Positions 12,962 to 25,622 are shown, counted from the first letter of the stretch. The stretch is DNA of 64,000 nt from Calcarisporiella thermophila CBS 279.70 (GCF_041956535.1 NW_027192219.1:169376-233375), one strand, 5' to 3'. Numbers and translations are program-made. The notes: generated by a model from the sequence alone, not told the origin.

Positions 12962-13650
12962 GGTTGCCATGGGTGGAGGGGGGGGAGGGGGAGGATTAGT
13001 TAGGACTCCAATGTCTGCTGTAATATTTATTCATCTCTAAATATTATTTTTATTTTCCTTTACACCAAGAAACAAAGAGGGGAAGAAGGAGGGAAGTTGC
13101 CTCCCATTTGATGGAGCGCTGAGATGGGGAGATGGCGGCTGGTTAGCTCTTTTTGTACTGCTGGGTCTTTATTTTTCTTTATTCTATTGTTCGAGTGTTT
13201 TTAATTTTCTTCGTCATGGAAAAAAAATTTTTTTTCTCTTCTTTCTTACTTTATGCCTGAAATTGTTCTCCTCTATTTGTAAACGGCAGAAAAAGCAACC
13301 TATTTGTTTTTTTGTTTCAATCGTTTACTTTCATATTCTTTTTTTTTTTTTGGAAGAAAAAAGATACCTCTTGAGTGTTATTTTTTTTATTCTTTTTTCT
13401 TGACTTATTTTTATATTTTTAGGATGATTTCCGTTATTATTCCTTTTTGATATTTCTATTTCTCACCCTATAATTGTCTGTAAATAAAAATTTACTTCCT
13501 CTTGAAATGTAAAGAGCCGATATTAGCTAGATATCATTAGGTGAAAACGAAAAAGAAGAAACAATAATCATACACACAGGGACGTGGAATGGCCTGAGAT
13601 TTTGGGTGAGATTCGAGGGAATCCTAGTATTGATCCGCCGCCCTCGTCAT
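12962..13650. other. Convergent intergenic region, 689 bp
   Basis: Region between the 3' ends of the zinc-finger and REEP genes. It is very T-rich on the plus strand, with AATAAA-like strings (for example near 13485), and has a short G-rich patch just after the stop. No gene seen. Confidence 0.6.
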
Positions 13651-14923
13651 CTAAAACTCCTCCTCCAGCTTCAACTCAAAGGGCTGCACGTTAAACCGGG
13701 TGGCAAAATCCAGTTCGTCGTGACGCGAGTATCGCGAGAATCCCCTATCATGATCTCGGGGCGCAGGCGAGTAGGGATCGCGAGGGTCGTCCGTGTCCTC
13801 GCTTTCATCGCCCTCGCCAGAGCTCCGAACAAGATCCAAAGAGCTCTCGGGAGAGGATGGCTTATGTGCGCGCGCCTCCGCTCCCTCCCCATCCACCCTC
13901 CTTGAACTCTCCTCTCTGCTTGATTGCACATCACTCGATGGCTTATCCTGACGCCAGATCCTTTCTGCACTCAGCTCCGGCCTATAGGATTTCATCGCCG
14001 CAGCTGCTCTTTCATGTTTTGAGTGCTCTCCGCTGAGGTTGTCCTCCTCATCATGACTACTGTCGTCCTCCAGGGCTTCTCTCCTTCGTCGCCACTTTCT
14101 CCTGTTCCGTAGCATGGGTGCCAGAACATAGTCCAGGAGTAATAGCGAGCCCTTGGAAACATCATTCTGGAGCCAAAAAAGGGCGACGAGTTTATAGATA
14201 GGGTAGGCAGGGAAGAGGCTGTGGATACGGTGAGCACAGGTGTCGAATACTGGACACAGTCACATGAAGGAGGGGAAATCAATAGATAAGCATTAGACCA
14301 TGGTTATCGGATATGTGAGCAGGAACATGGGTAGAAAATAGCAAAACAAGCTCGGCATTCTAGGAGAGAGGTGAGAAATAGGACTTACACTGTAGTACTC
14401 CGTACATAATCCAATAGCAGAGCCATCGTCTCATTTCCTTTCTCCGTTTGGCCTCCTCTTTTCTTTTTTTCGCGTCATTCTCCTTTCCACTATCTTCTTC
14501 TTCTGGGATATAATCGCTCTCCTTCAAGGCTCGCAAGCTTCCCAGCAGAGGCCATAGCACTCCCACTCCAACGGCCAGTTCTTTATACCGTTTCCGATAC
14601 ATCCAAGTCCAGCCCCATCCCGCAGACCCAGCGACCACCAGAAATAATAGGGATGGGGGAACGCCGCATCTTATGAAGAGACGATAAATGTAGCGGCGGT
14701 TTAAAAAATGCTCGTAAACGGCGAGGCGATCGATAAGTGCTTGTCGTAGGAATGTGTCAGTTATTGGAGTGATGTTGAAGGGTGCAGAATCCTCTAGAGA
14801 GACGAGTAGTTTATCGAGAAGTTGTGTGAGCAATCGCCTTGATTTCTTTGGCTGAGCGGGTTTAGGCGAAGACGCAGATTGTGAAGAGGGAGGCAGAGGG
14901 GATTCGATTAGAGACTGCGACAT
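13651..14923 (-). CDS. TB2/DP1/HVA22 (REEP/Yop1-like) ER-shaping protein
   Basis: This family inserts hydrophobic hairpins into the ER membrane and bends tubules. The first exon has a charged leader, a hydrophobic stretch (PPSLLFLVVAGSAGWGWTWM), a second one around GVGVLWPLLGSLRAL, then a Lys/Glu insert and RRWLCYWIMYGVLQ. The intron (about 14250-14391) leads into HSLFPAYPIYKLVALFWLQ and GSLLLLDYVLAPML. The YW..YG and FWLQ..GS motifs are the family signature. A Ser/Asp/Arg-rich tail of about 130 residues follows. Compared with Yop1 it has extra sequence at both ends and a charged insert before the signature. The ATG at 14923 is the first in frame. Confidence 0.85.
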
Positions 14924-15557
14924 GATGTTCTTCGCGTCCGTATTAAAAATAAGGATGATAACTCTAGCGATTGTCGCAAGTCAAAGGATATCGCTAGTAT
15001 ACACAGAGCCTAGAGTTGAATGAGCGTGATGCGTGGAGATTGAGTAGCGGCCGCAGTAATAGATATAAAAAAACAATAAACTACAATATGAAACAAGGTA
15101 GATGGGCCATCACATGTCGAAGGATGAATGGGACTTGTTGAGGACAGCCTAATTTTCCGATGCTTCGATTACTATTGATTTTACTTTCTGGAATATAGAA
15201 TCCAAGGATTTGTGAAAAGTTCCCTCCAAAAAAGAACTAGGAATAAGGATCAATCGTTGATAGCAACAATAAAACAAATAAACTGAACATGCTTAATGAA
15301 GTATATGAAAATGAGCCCCCTATTTTTTGTGAACATCAGCACAAACTAATCCCGATAAGTAATCCCAAAAAGCAACCCCGATAAGCAATCCCAATTAAAG
15401 ACTTGATGGAGTAGAAATAAGAGTATAGTAGAGGTGGATAGCACATGGTAACAGAATAGAAAGGAAAAGAGCGGACTGGAAGTGGTATGTGGTATTATAG
15501 GATTACACGTACTTACATGGATAAGAAGAATTAAGGGGAGGCGGGGGGGGGGGTTGT
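14924..15557. other. Intergenic, 634 bp
   Basis: Promoter side of the REEP gene and 3' flank of the PH-domain gene. It is AT-rich. It contains a short local repeat near 15345-15395 (CCCGATAAG / AATCCC units, about three copies) and an 11-G run at 15543. No gene seen. Confidence 0.55.
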
Positions 15558-16595
15558 CTAGTGCGAATTTTTTCCAAAGATGCTTGCCAGAGATAATTTA
15601 CGTGTTCTACCTGCTCTAGAATGGGTATATGTGGGTGTGGTCTCCTCGGTGGGCGTGCTTGCCTGCACAAACACTCTCGGCGTGGTCACCGACTGTCTCT
15701 CCCGGTCCTCCAGCTCGCCTTCCATCTCGCCCAGCGGCCCTATCTCCGGCGGAGGGCGCTGTTGCTGCGGCGACAAAGTCAGGTGGATGTTCCGTCTTTC
15801 GCTAAGCGAAGATGTCCCAAAGCTTGCGCCGTCCTTGCTCAGCGAGCGGTATTGGGGGCTTTCCACGGGCATGATGGGCTTCTCGATGGCAACTCTGGTG
15901 CGCCGTTCGTGGTCGCCATGTTTATCGGCGACCATGTTCTCGCCCGCGTCGTCGCGCGCTCGCTCTGGAACAGAGCTCAGCGAGGTCGCGCTCAAACTGG
16001 TCTCGCTCCCCGCGCTGCTTCCTCTCCTCCACCCCGTGCTATCGGATCCCCATCCCCCCACAAGGGAGGCGCTCGACAGGTTCAATCTGTCCAACACCAC
16101 GTCCACGATGTTTCTCTCCAGGCGCGGCCGTAGGCACGCAACCCATCCGTCGCGCTCTGCTTCCGTGCGGGCCTTGAAAACGTAGGTGCGCTCGTCGCTA
16201 TTCTTAGGGTGGAGTTGGAAAGTGTGTAACGTGTCCGAGGATTTCACGTGAGAATTTTGCAGAGAACAGGTCGGCGAGGGGGAGCGCGAGGACGGAGCTG
16301 CGGTGACGGTACAATACCGAGTCAAGTCGATGGTGCCGGTCGGGCGGATATCGTACTAGCATGGGCATGAGAGGATGAGGGGGGATGCGGTGGGAGGGGG
16401 AAAGCAAAGATGGGGTACCTTATTTTTGTAGTATTTGAGCTCATAGCCGTCGAGGACGAACCAGCGCCGGTGCCATATCTTGAACGAATGCCTACTGAGC
16501 TTCAGCAGCCATCCCGCATCCTTCATCCCGCAGCCACTGCTACCACGGCGCAATGCTGGAGGGGCATTCAGCGAGTAGTCCGCTCGCGTCGCCAT
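15558..16595 (-). CDS. PH-domain protein
   Basis: A pleckstrin-homology domain starts near residue 24 (KDAGWLLKLSRHSFKIWHRR, then WFVLDGYELKYYKN). It continues after one short intron (about 16357-16419) with YDIRPTGTIDLTRY. It ends with HTFQLHPKNSDERTYVFKA and the C-terminal helix with its invariant Trp (EAERDGWVACL). PH domains bind phosphoinositides or proteins at membranes. The remaining 190 or so residues are Ser/Thr/Arg-rich without a known domain and end in KLSLASIFGKNSH. A role in polarity or vesicle traffic is only a guess. The start is the ATG at 16595. Confidence 0.85.
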
Positions 16596-17594
16596 CCTAG
16601 AGCTCTAATGTGGGAGTGAGGGTAAACTAAAGAGGAGGAGGCGAATGGCGACTACAGCAATGAGAGGATGGGTAAGGAGCGAATTCGACAATCTCACAAG
16701 AAAGAGGAGGCAAATAAATAAATAAAGCACAAAGGAGGGCGGGAGGCATTGAGTGTGTTCGATTCCTCAACTCTATTTTCAAGTTAGAGTTAATTGCAGA
16801 AGGTGTCATTGTAGCGCGGAGGGTAACCGACACGTGTCAGCACAATAAAATAGGAGAGTGGTACGCAGGTATGCGCTCCGGTGGGGCCAATTTGGTTTGT
16901 ATATATATAGTTAGGGGTGGCCTGGCTTTTCGCATGAGTAATAGGAAATGGCCGTGTTTGCGGGGCGAATGTTCTCGGAACCGTCTTTCGCAAACCTATT
17001 TGCGCAGCCGACCCTGGAAATGGACTCGGATTGCTCCACCAAGACTTCGTGCGCGGAGAACAAGGACACAAAGTTGAATATATTGTTATAGGGCATAACA
17101 AAGGGAAGAGAACAAGGTAAAATTACACAATGGAGGAATACTTGGGTGGGGAGAGAGAGAGAGAGAAGAAAGAGAGAAGAGATAGAGAATAGAGAAAAAG
17201 TAAAGCAATGGAAACAGAAATAGCAACAGAAACAAGAACAATATCAAAAGAAAACCATAAAAAAAACTTTCTTCTAAGTACTCGGTGAAAATTTCCATAA
17301 AAAAACAAAAAGAATCAATGGATGATTATCCACTGCTTCCGCAAACTATAAAGGATTTCCACAAATTGTGCTATAGGCATCGTTGGGATCAAATAAAGAA
17401 AAAGGGAGAGGAAGCGGAAAAGGAAAAAGAAAAAGAAAATAGAAGGCCAATGAAAAAAAAAATAAGATCAAGCAGGCATATGGGTTAGATAAGAAAAGAT
17501 AGAGAAAAACGAAAACGCGCACAAAATAAGCACATACAAACTGCACATCCAAAATGCAGACCCCCCTCCCCCTCCTCCTTCCTTTCTCATAGGC
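16596..17594. other. Intergenic, 999 bp
   Basis: Contains the PH gene promoter and the Wee1 3' flank. A palindromic CACGTG (E-box-type site) lies at 16831-16836. A purine-rich stretch with (GA)n runs from about 17148 to 17520. The ORFs on the opposite strand of that stretch are low-complexity shadows. No gene seen. Confidence 0.5.
17148..17199. repeat. GA-rich microsatellite
   Basis: About fifty bases of almost pure purine dominated by GA dinucleotides, in the 3' flank of the Wee1 gene. Confidence 0.8.
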
Positions 17595-19409
17595 TCATCC
17601 GCTCTGCAGCAGTTCTGCCCCCATGGCCTCGACTAATAAAGGGTGCTTTAGAATTTCTCCAACGCTGGGCCGCAGCCCAGGCTCAGGATTCAGCATCTGC
17701 TGAATCAGCTCAAAGAGGATTTTGCCGTTGGACATCATCGGGAACGCCACACCAGAGAAATCGCCTTGTCGAAGCTTTTGCCATTCTGGCCCATGATCGG
17801 GCAGCACGATATCGGCAGCAACCTCCAACATGATTAGGCCTAGACTAAAAACATCAGCAGGCTTGTCGTACTGGCCACTCAAGATCTCGGGTGCCATGTA
17901 CTCGCGGTCACCTTCACGTTCAATTTCCGTTGTCACGGGCCATCGAGTGGCCATTCCAAAGTCACCTATGCGTAATGTGCCCGCGTTGGAAATCAAGACA
18001 TTGGAAGGCTTCAGATCAAGATGGAGCACATGTGAGTCGTGGATGTGGGCAAGCCCCATGGCAAGATCCCCCAGGATCTGCCATATTCGTATTTCCTCTA
18101 TTCGGCCCCCATACTGCTCCAAATAGGTGTCCAAGCTGGAGAAGCAAAAGAAGAAAAAACAACACATGAAGTTGGTTACGGCGTAGGTAAGAGGTGACGA
18201 TGGGGTGCTAACTAACCTTCCGTTTTCGCACAATTCCATTTGCAGATACAAATGCCCAAACTGCTCCCAAGCATCCACCAATTCGATAACGTGTGCATGG
18301 CGGCCCAGGGACCATAGGATATCCACCTCCTCAAGCCGGGAGAGTCTAAACAGAGCAGATTAGAGTGACTGGAAATGCCAAAGAGAGAGCAAAGGGAAAT
18401 TTACCGGTCCTTTGTTCCAATAAACGGGTATTTTGTCTTTTTCACGGCAAACAACCGTCCTGTCGATTTCTCTTGCACCTTGAAAGCTTCCGAAAATTCG
18501 CCATGGCCAAGCCGGGCAATGATGTTAAATTGTGTTTCAAAATAATCTGGACACGCGCCGGTCTCGTTGGTCTGGGAGTCGTATGAAGGATCGCGCATGA
18601 AAAGGGATGCTAACGACGCAAAAAAAAAATAAACATTAAAGCGATACTAAAAAATCCGCTTGTACACAGAGGATATTACTATCGAAATGTCGGTTTCTCC
18701 ACCGCTCTCTAAAGTACTCTCGCCTCAAAAAGTGGGGATATACGGTGAGGAATCCACCGTGTGACATCTGTTGCGTGGGGGTGTTATCTAGAAATAAGAC
18801 TTGGGCAGGGGAGGGGGAGAGTGGGCTTGGGCTCTCTGCGGCCAAATGAGGTTTCTTGGGTCGTTTCGGCTCCGGAAAAGTTCCTTTGTGCTTCCGGTTG
18901 GCTCCCAGGGAGAGCGGAGAACCATCCACTGAGGAGGACGAGGGGGATAGGGAGGAGAGATCCGTGGAAGCACCCGCTATTGGAGTAGTGGGAGAAAATG
19001 AATTTCCTGTGGAGGTTGGGGAGAATGCAAGATTAAAAGCATGGGGGGCACTTGTGATTATCCCGGCAGTGTTTAGTGGAGGGCGCTTGCAGGGTGTATC
19101 CGGCATAGGCTTGTGGAACTCACGGGTGCTCATATTTTTGAGCCGAGTACGTTTGGACAATAGGCCGGTCGACATAAACGCGGTCTCGAGAGGTTTAACC
19201 AGCCCACGGGAGGGCTCAGGAGTGGCCATGACGGTTGAGGGTGGAGGTGATGGAGAGTAGGCAAGTCTAGATGAGGAAGCTACCTTGTTATTGGTGGTTG
19301 TGATGGTGGAAGAATTGGAGGAGCTAGTAGAATTGGGGGTAGGCGAAGCAGGCGCTCGCGTTCGTATAGAGCTACTGCTAGATTTACTACGAGTGATCGC
19401 CATTTCCAT
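17595..19409 (-). CDS. WEE1: Wee1 mitotic inhibitor kinase
   Basis: Wee1 phosphorylates the inhibitory tyrosine of Cdk1 and delays mitosis. The disordered N-terminus carries KPMPDTPCKRPP, seen in fungal Wee1/Swe1 proteins. After an intron comes RDPSYDSQ and the kinase domain: glycine loop RLGHGEFSEAFKV, VKK lysine, ELCENGSLDTYLEQYG, catalytic loop HLDLKPSNVLI, DFG in IGDFGMATRWP and EREGDREYMAPEIL. The HLDLKP..N loop and EGDREY segment are Wee1 hallmarks. Four exons; introns lie near 18590-18650, 18345-18400 and 18137-18215. The kinase ends in RPSVGEILKHPLL. All catalytic residues expected for Wee1 are present. The start is the ATG at 19409; an alternative Met lies two codons downstream. Confidence 0.93.
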
Positions 19410-19971
19410 GCTGGATCATCCGCCCTCTGCGGTCTTGACGATGGATCGACGGTAGAATTTTAAGAAGGCGGCGAGATGACTGTGACTGATGACTGGCCCT
19501 ATAACGATTAAAATAGATGTGACTTGCAAAGAATAAGCCAGAAAGGGCGATCAGATCCTTGAATTAAATAATGAGAGATAGAAGCGAAAGAATCAACGCG
19601 AAATGAAGGAGAAATGAATATATAATCTGAAAAAAATGGGCTAAGGAGCTAATCAACCTAAGAATAACGTACTACACCACAAAAAGTCGCTTACAAGAGG
19701 GAAAAAAAGACCTTTGTCGAAAAACCCAAGCCACTAAATTGCTTTTTTTTTCATTGATGGTATTGAAACGAAATCAAAAGCACCATGATCTCCAATTTTG
19801 ATATTTGATGAAGGGTGCTGTTTGGTGGATGAGACCAGGTATTGCCACAAAGCAAAGTTCACCGTAATCCCATGAAAAGAAAGCAAGGAATAAAAGATCT
19901 CTTCCCATACACAAAAAGAAACCAAGCGTTCGTTTATGTTATTAAGTGTTTATTTATAAACAAGAAAAGGT
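19410..19971. other. Intergenic, 562 bp
   Basis: Wee1 promoter and eIF5A 3' flank. AT-rich, no gene or repeat recognised. Confidence 0.55.
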
Positions 19972-20644
19972 TTAATTCTTGGGGGCTTCTTTGTAGGAAG
20001 CCACAGCCTCTTCTCCCATTGCAGTGAGCACAGAGACAACGAGGTCCTTGCCGTCATCGAAATCAGCCTGGAGCTTCTCGCCAAGTTCTCCTTCGGGAAG
20101 GCGCACATCATCCTTGGTGGTACCATCGTTGTCCATGAGGGACAGAAAGCCGTCGTCGATGTCGATAAGAGAGTATTCATTGCGGTTGACCACGGGAACG
20201 TCCATGTTGTGGGTGGAGGGGGAGATATCTATTTAACGGTGCAAGGCATTAGAGTGAATAAATTAAAAATGCTCTGAGCCATATCGGCATTAGCCACTCA
20301 CCTTCAAGCTTCTTGGAGGTGAAGATGTCAATAGCGACCAAGTGAACTTTGGCGTGTCCGTGCTTGCCGGTCTTGGAGGTAGACATGTCCACGATCTTGC
20401 ACGGGCGGCCCTTGATCACCACGTAACCGTTCTTGCGGAGGGCAGAGCATTGCATGGGAACTAGTTATGGCATCACGATATCAGTAAAGGATTATCCCGA
20501 CCTGGTTTTTTGAGGATATATGAAAAAACCACCCTCTAAACCCAAACAAAAGAGCGGTGACTACGAAAAGAAAGAAAACATACAGGTTTGGGAGGCACCG
20601 GAGCCGCTCTGCTCGAAATCATGATCGTGCTCGTGGTCAGACAT
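19972..20644 (-). CDS. Translation factor eIF5A
   Basis: eIF5A helps the ribosome through poor peptide-bond substrates such as polyproline and assists termination. The hypusination loop [10 protein letters not shown] is intact, so the lysine for deoxyhypusine synthase is present. Three exons: [20 protein letters not shown] (start 20644), the SH3-like domain ([20 protein letters not shown]...), and the OB-fold C-terminal domain ending in [13 protein letters not shown]. The length of about 160 residues is normal. It is divergent from the G-beta gene. Confidence 0.96.
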
Positions 20645-20988
20645 TATCGGTGTGTTGTTTTCGTTAAGAAATGAAGAAGAAAGTGCAGGAATGCGAAAAG
20701 AGGGGAGATGAAGACAGCAAACCACTATCCCGTAAAGCAATGAGGAAGAAAGTCAGAAAATTTCAAAAAACTGCTTAATGTAAACAACGGGAAAAGCATT
20801 GCTGCGCCGCGACTTCTTTTTTTCGAGAAGAGAAAAGCAAGTGATACAGAGATCCATTTTTTTGTTCCGAACTCTGTAACCACCTCCGGTCTCTATTTGC
20901 CTACGCTTTTTCTTTCATTCGCATTGGCAAAGAAATCCGACAAAAGAAAAGCACATACAACCTCCCCCATCCCCCCACACATTTGAGC
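20645..20988. promoter_or_regulatory. Shared upstream region of eIF5A and G-beta
   Basis: 344 bp between divergent start codons. It includes A-rich and C/T-rich leaders on the respective strands. No specific binding site is identifiable; the promoter role is inferred from gene orientation. Confidence 0.5.
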
Positions 20989-22308
20989 ATGGGCGATATT
21001 GCAGAAAGAATTCAAATGGCCCGCCATGAGGCCGAGGCTCTCAAAGAAAAGATCCGTAAAAAGAAAGAAGCCCTCGCAGACACCACGTTGCGGTCCATGG
21101 CAAAGGACATTGTAAGTGACACGAGAAGAGTTTAACTATTATTGTTCCTTCCATGGGTTTTAACTGGGCGTGCATTTTCTAGGATCCGCTTCCTAGATTA
21201 ACTATGCGCACCCGCAGAACACTTCGTGGCCACCTTGCTAAAATATACGCCATGCATTGGGCCATGGATCGCCGCCACCTAGTTTCAGCTTCTCAAGATG
21301 GCAAACTAATCGTATGGGATGCGTTTTCCACACATAAGCTTCAAGCAATCCCGCTTCGCTCCTCATGGGTTATGACGTGCGCATTTTCACCATCGGGCGA
21401 GCTGATTGCTAGTGGAGGCCTTGACAACATTTGCTCGATTTACAGTTTGCGGGCGGCAAGAGAACAAATCAAGCCGGGCAGAGAACTGTGTGCACATACC
21501 GGCTATTTGAGCTGCTGCCGATTTTTGGATGATCACCGGATTGTAACCTCATCTGGAGATATGACATGTATGCTATGGGATATTGACGCGGGCGTAAAAA
21601 TTGACGAGTTTAGAGATCACTCCGGAGACGTAATGAGGTAACCCAATCACAGCAACCCTCTGCAATCTATTGGTGTTGCTTAACTTGACCGCCCCCTCCG
21701 TATATAGTATTTCACTTTCCCCCACCAACCCGAACCTATTTGTGTCGGGAGCCTGCGATGCCAGTGCTAAGCTGTGGGATATGCGCACAAAGCGGTGCGT
21801 TCAAACATTTACCGGTCACGAATCAGACATCAATGCCGTACAGTGAGTGAAGTTTTCGGAATCCGTGTTTGACCTGGACTCGTCCTTAGGCCATCCCATT
21901 TTACAATGATAGATTTTTCCCGAATGGCGATTCCTTCGGGAGTGGGTCAGACGATGCCTCCTGCCGCCTCTTTGACCTCCGTGCGGATCGAGAACTAAAC
22001 CAGTATACACATGAGAGCATCGCATGTGGAATAACGTCGATTGCTTTTTCTGTAAGCGGCCGACTTTTATTCGCTGGCTACGACAACTTCGAGTGCAATG
22101 CTTGGGATACGATTAAAGGGGAGCGGGTGGGGATCCTCCTAGGGCATGAGAATCGAATTAGTTGTCTTGGGACTTCGAGTGATGGGATGGCGCTGTGTAC
22201 AGGGAGTTGGGACAGTGTGCTCAGAGTAAGTAGCAGGCCCCCTCTTTGACTGCTTAGCGATTCAATTTGAGTAACCCCCACTTTACTTGATTTTAGGTAT
22301 GGGCTTAA
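20989..22308 (+). CDS. Heterotrimeric G-protein beta subunit
   Basis: Forms the beta-gamma dimer that couples membrane receptors to effectors. Exon 1 (20989-21111, 41 codons) gives the N-terminal coiled coil. Later exons give seven WD40 blades, beginning [15 protein letters not shown] and including [74 protein letters not shown] and [15 protein letters not shown]. The final exon (22297-22308) codes for VWA and a stop, closing the last blade. Six exons are visible. Length and blade count are standard for the family. The partner alpha and gamma genes are not in the window. Confidence 0.95.
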
Positions 22309-22883
22309 TTTCAGAGCAAATTCGATTTTTTTTTTTCTCTTCCTAATATTTCAGAGCATGCTTGGATATTTTTATATTCAACAAATACCTATTTATCTTT
22401 CTTTTCTAACTGTGCTTGTTTTTTTTTTTTCATTTTCTTTAATTGTCTGTTGTTCTCACTTCACTCTGTGCTTTCATATATATAATATGTTTTTCTTTTC
22501 TCCTTTTTATTGACTAATTTTTTTTTTCAAATTGAAATTCTTCGTCTGTGTTAATTTATTTATTATAATGTGTTTTTTTTCTTAATTGCGTCTTTTTATA
22601 TATTCACTATGATCATACTGCAAGGAATATTTTTCTGTGTAGAATGGTTAGAGCGCAAAATTTGAAGGGCCGTGCGCGAGCAGAGGCCATCGATGCGAAG
22701 CTGATCCTCTGCTAATATGGAAAAAAGAAATTTTCGAAAAATAGACAAGACATTTTAAAAATCGCTTTGCACCCCAAATCACGACCTTTTCTTCCTTTGC
22801 TTTACCTTGTGTTCTTCTCTCGTGTTGCTATCGTCTTTACTCCTCTTGTTTCGCCTTTCTTTTCTTTTTTTAACTTGAATCAA
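22309..22883. other. Intergenic, 575 bp
   Basis: Strongly T-rich on the plus strand for about 300 bp, then a short GC-richer patch (22640-22720) directly upstream of the fasciclin gene. No gene or RNA motif recognised. Confidence 0.5.
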
Positions 22884-24239
22884 ATGAAGGGATTGAAGGC
22901 ATACTTTGCGGTGCTCATCCTCTTGCTCCTCGTAGTGTGCTCTTTCGCGGAGGATTCGCAAGAGGACCAAGACGAAGACTACGACCAAGACTATGAGCAG
23001 CATTACGCCGACCAATACGAGCACCACTATGAGCACCTGTATGATTCCCCCTTCGACCACCAGTACCAACAAGCAGACCAAAAGAATGACCAGCAACAGC
23101 AAGCCAAGAGCGTCCTCGACGCCCTCAAGGAGAGCGAGAGCACGTCTCTCTTGAGCAAGTTGTTGTCGGAATCCGAGTACGCCCCCATCGTCGACTTCCT
23201 GCAGTCGGGGAGCAACTTCACCATCTTTGCCCCGAACCGCGACGCGATTCAGGACCACCTCTACCGAGTGGTGGGGGGAGACAAAGGGATGATCTCCGCC
23301 CTGTTGCAGGTAGGAAGAACTTGAAGCGTGGTTCCAAGCTGCACAAGACCCATACTCACGCTATTTTCCTTCCCCCCCACTCTCTCCCTTTTCCCATAGT
23401 ACCATATTGTCAACGGCACTTATAAGGCCTCTACGCTCAATGACACCATCCTCTTCCCCCCCACGCTGCTTAATTCGTCAAAGTACGTTCGTCTCCCCAA
23501 CAACGGCAGTCAGGTCGTGGGTCTGCTCAAGAATTCGAGCACGCTGATGGTGAATTACGGGCTCGGAACGGCCCACGTCGTCAAGGCCGATATGGAGGTG
23601 AGAAATGGGGTGGTGCATGTCATTGACAGGGTCATGTGGATCCCACAGAACATCTCTGCCATGGTGTGGGAGGCTGGTCTGGAGAGCGGAATTGGGTACT
23701 CGCTGAACCGCGCGAATCTGACCGCGGAGGTGGAGCGGATGGAGGGCGCAACCGTATTCATGCCCATCGATGAGGCGTTCTCCGAGTTTGCGGCAACGCA
23801 CGCGGCCAACCATTCCAGCAACGCCACGTCGGCCAACAACTCCACCGCGAGGCTCAGCTTGAACGATACCGCCACGCTAACCCAGATCCTCAAGTACCAC
23901 ATACTCTCCTCCCCCCACAACAGCACCGCCCGTCTCCCGTACTACTCGAGCTCGCTGAAGAACGGCACCTACGTTACCTCCCAGGGGGGCAACATCACCG
24001 TGGAGGTGCGTGACGACGGCAACGTGAGGCTAAGGGACGGGGCAAACAACACCGCCAACATAGTGCGTTTCGATGTTCTGACCTCGAACGGCGTGGTACA
24101 CTTTATCGACCGAGTGCTAGTGCCGCCGGTTGGGAGCGGGCAGGGCGGAGCGGGGCAGCGGTCGGCGGGGGCCATTCTCTCAGTAACCACCGCGGTTTGC
24201 ATGGGACTGTTTATGATGGCTTTCAGTGCTCTACTCTAG
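22884..24239 (+). CDS. Secreted fasciclin (FAS1) protein, probably GPI-anchored
   Basis: FAS1 proteins act in adhesion at the cell surface. A signal peptide (MKGLKAYFAVLILLLLVVCS) is followed by an acidic Tyr/His/Gln-rich stretch. Two FAS1 repeats come next: the first has FTIFAPNRDAI, YHIVNG and GVVHVIDRVMWIP; the second has ATVFMPIDEAFSEFA, ILKYHIL and NGVVHFIDRVLVPP. The C-terminus is a small-residue spacer plus a hydrophobic tail ending in FSALL, as expected for a GPI signal. Two exons (22884-23309, 23400-24239) join in frame to 421 residues. More than ten N-glycosylation sequons are visible. The start chosen is the ATG directly before the signal peptide. Confidence 0.9.
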
Positions 24240-25622
24240 CTTGATGCTCACCCTCCCCCCCTCCCCTCTCTCCCTCCCTCCCTCCTTTCTGTGTCATATA
24301 ATACTAAAATTACTGATGTTAAATTAATTGCCTATTTCCTATACATTGCCCTGTCATATAACAGATTTTAAATAAATGTAGTGTTTTAGATGGTTTTCAG
24401 AAGCACATTCTCTAAGACATGGTGATGAGAAATTGACACCTCTATTTGGTAACCGTGATTAGAAAACAAAGCGTGAGTGCATAGCAACAGAAGATGATTC
24501 ATCTAGTGACCGACTCGAAGTCATGCTCGATAAACCGAGGGACACCCGGGACTTTCTCGAGCTCACGCGCTCTTGAGTTGCTAGTCATCACATTTTCAAT
24601 TCCAGTATATACAAAATAGGCGATAGTGGGTAAGGGGACCATGCGTTTTATTGGGGAGTTGCCTTAACACACAAAAAATATGGGAATCCACGAGAGTATT
24701 AATGGTGGGTCGTTTTACTCTCTCTCCCAGCTCTCACTGTATAGGGATGTTTAGCTTAATAGTAATAAAGTAATTTTTAACTTAGATTAGAGAGGTTAAA
24801 AATAGAACATCCCGAGCTTGCCAAAACCTCTCTCAAGGAGAAGAGGAGCAGACACCCGAATTATGGGAGAAGCTGCCCCTCAAAGTATTCCTATAATCGA
24901 GCCGGCCTTTTGTCCAGCGGGTCGCCATCCTAGACTCTCTCATGGGGCCCTGATAAAGGATGCAGGCCACTTCGGCTCATAGCACCCGGCCACCATATTG
25001 CGTTTCGGAGTCTCTCGATCCAGCTTCAAGGGTCGGATTGGGCCAGCGCCGCGTTTGTGGATTTCCGCTGCCTACTCCGGGAAGAGTAGCAATTAGCGTG
25101 GCCTAGCGACTGAGAAGGGCCCGTTGAAAGCGAGTTTGAAATCGAACCCTCCGCCGAGAACCAAGAGGCCACGAGGGGCTATGGCTTGGCACCGCGCGCC
25201 TCCCTCTCCAACTGCTTACATCGACTGTTCAGGCCGAGCTTTCTCCTTTTTAAGAACTCGCTGTGCTAAGTTGCGCGGTACTCAGAACCTTACTGCCGCA
25301 TCTCGAGTTAAAAATAAACAAATTCAGGTTCAGAGGGAAAGCGGTGGCTTTGGCCGCCCCGATTGGGAGTTGTAGAACCCTAATCTTTTTGCAATCGCCA
25401 TAAAAATGAGGATAGCTTCAGTGTTTTCAAGTGTAGCCTTTCGTAGCGAGTGCTATTTTATTTTGCCGAGCTTGTTTCTGCCTCTGCGAGCTAGCCCGTC
25501 GCCCCTCTTCTAATTTGCCCGGCCCTCCCTCCTCTCCCCTTCTCGATTCTAGCATTAGCCTAAAGAAGCGTCTCCATTTCCGCCGGAGAGTGACCTCCTA
25601 CCAGAGTTGCCAAAATCAATTT
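24240..25622. other. Intergenic, about 1.4 kb
   Basis: Spacer before the Kex1-like gene. The first 600 bp are AT-rich; about 24890-25380 is clearly GC-richer, without a convincing ORF, RNA fold or family match. The ORF at 25124-25375 has no recognisable protein features. It may be a relic or a long leader region. Confidence 0.5.

Noticed and set aside
24520-24600. tRNA-like string with short inverted pieces
   Set aside because: No acceptor stem pairing and no intact T loop, so it does not fold as a tRNA.
25124-25375. Possible small basic protein upstream of the Kex1-like gene
   Set aside because: No domain, no exon signals and no start context; composition could be chance in a GC-rich block.
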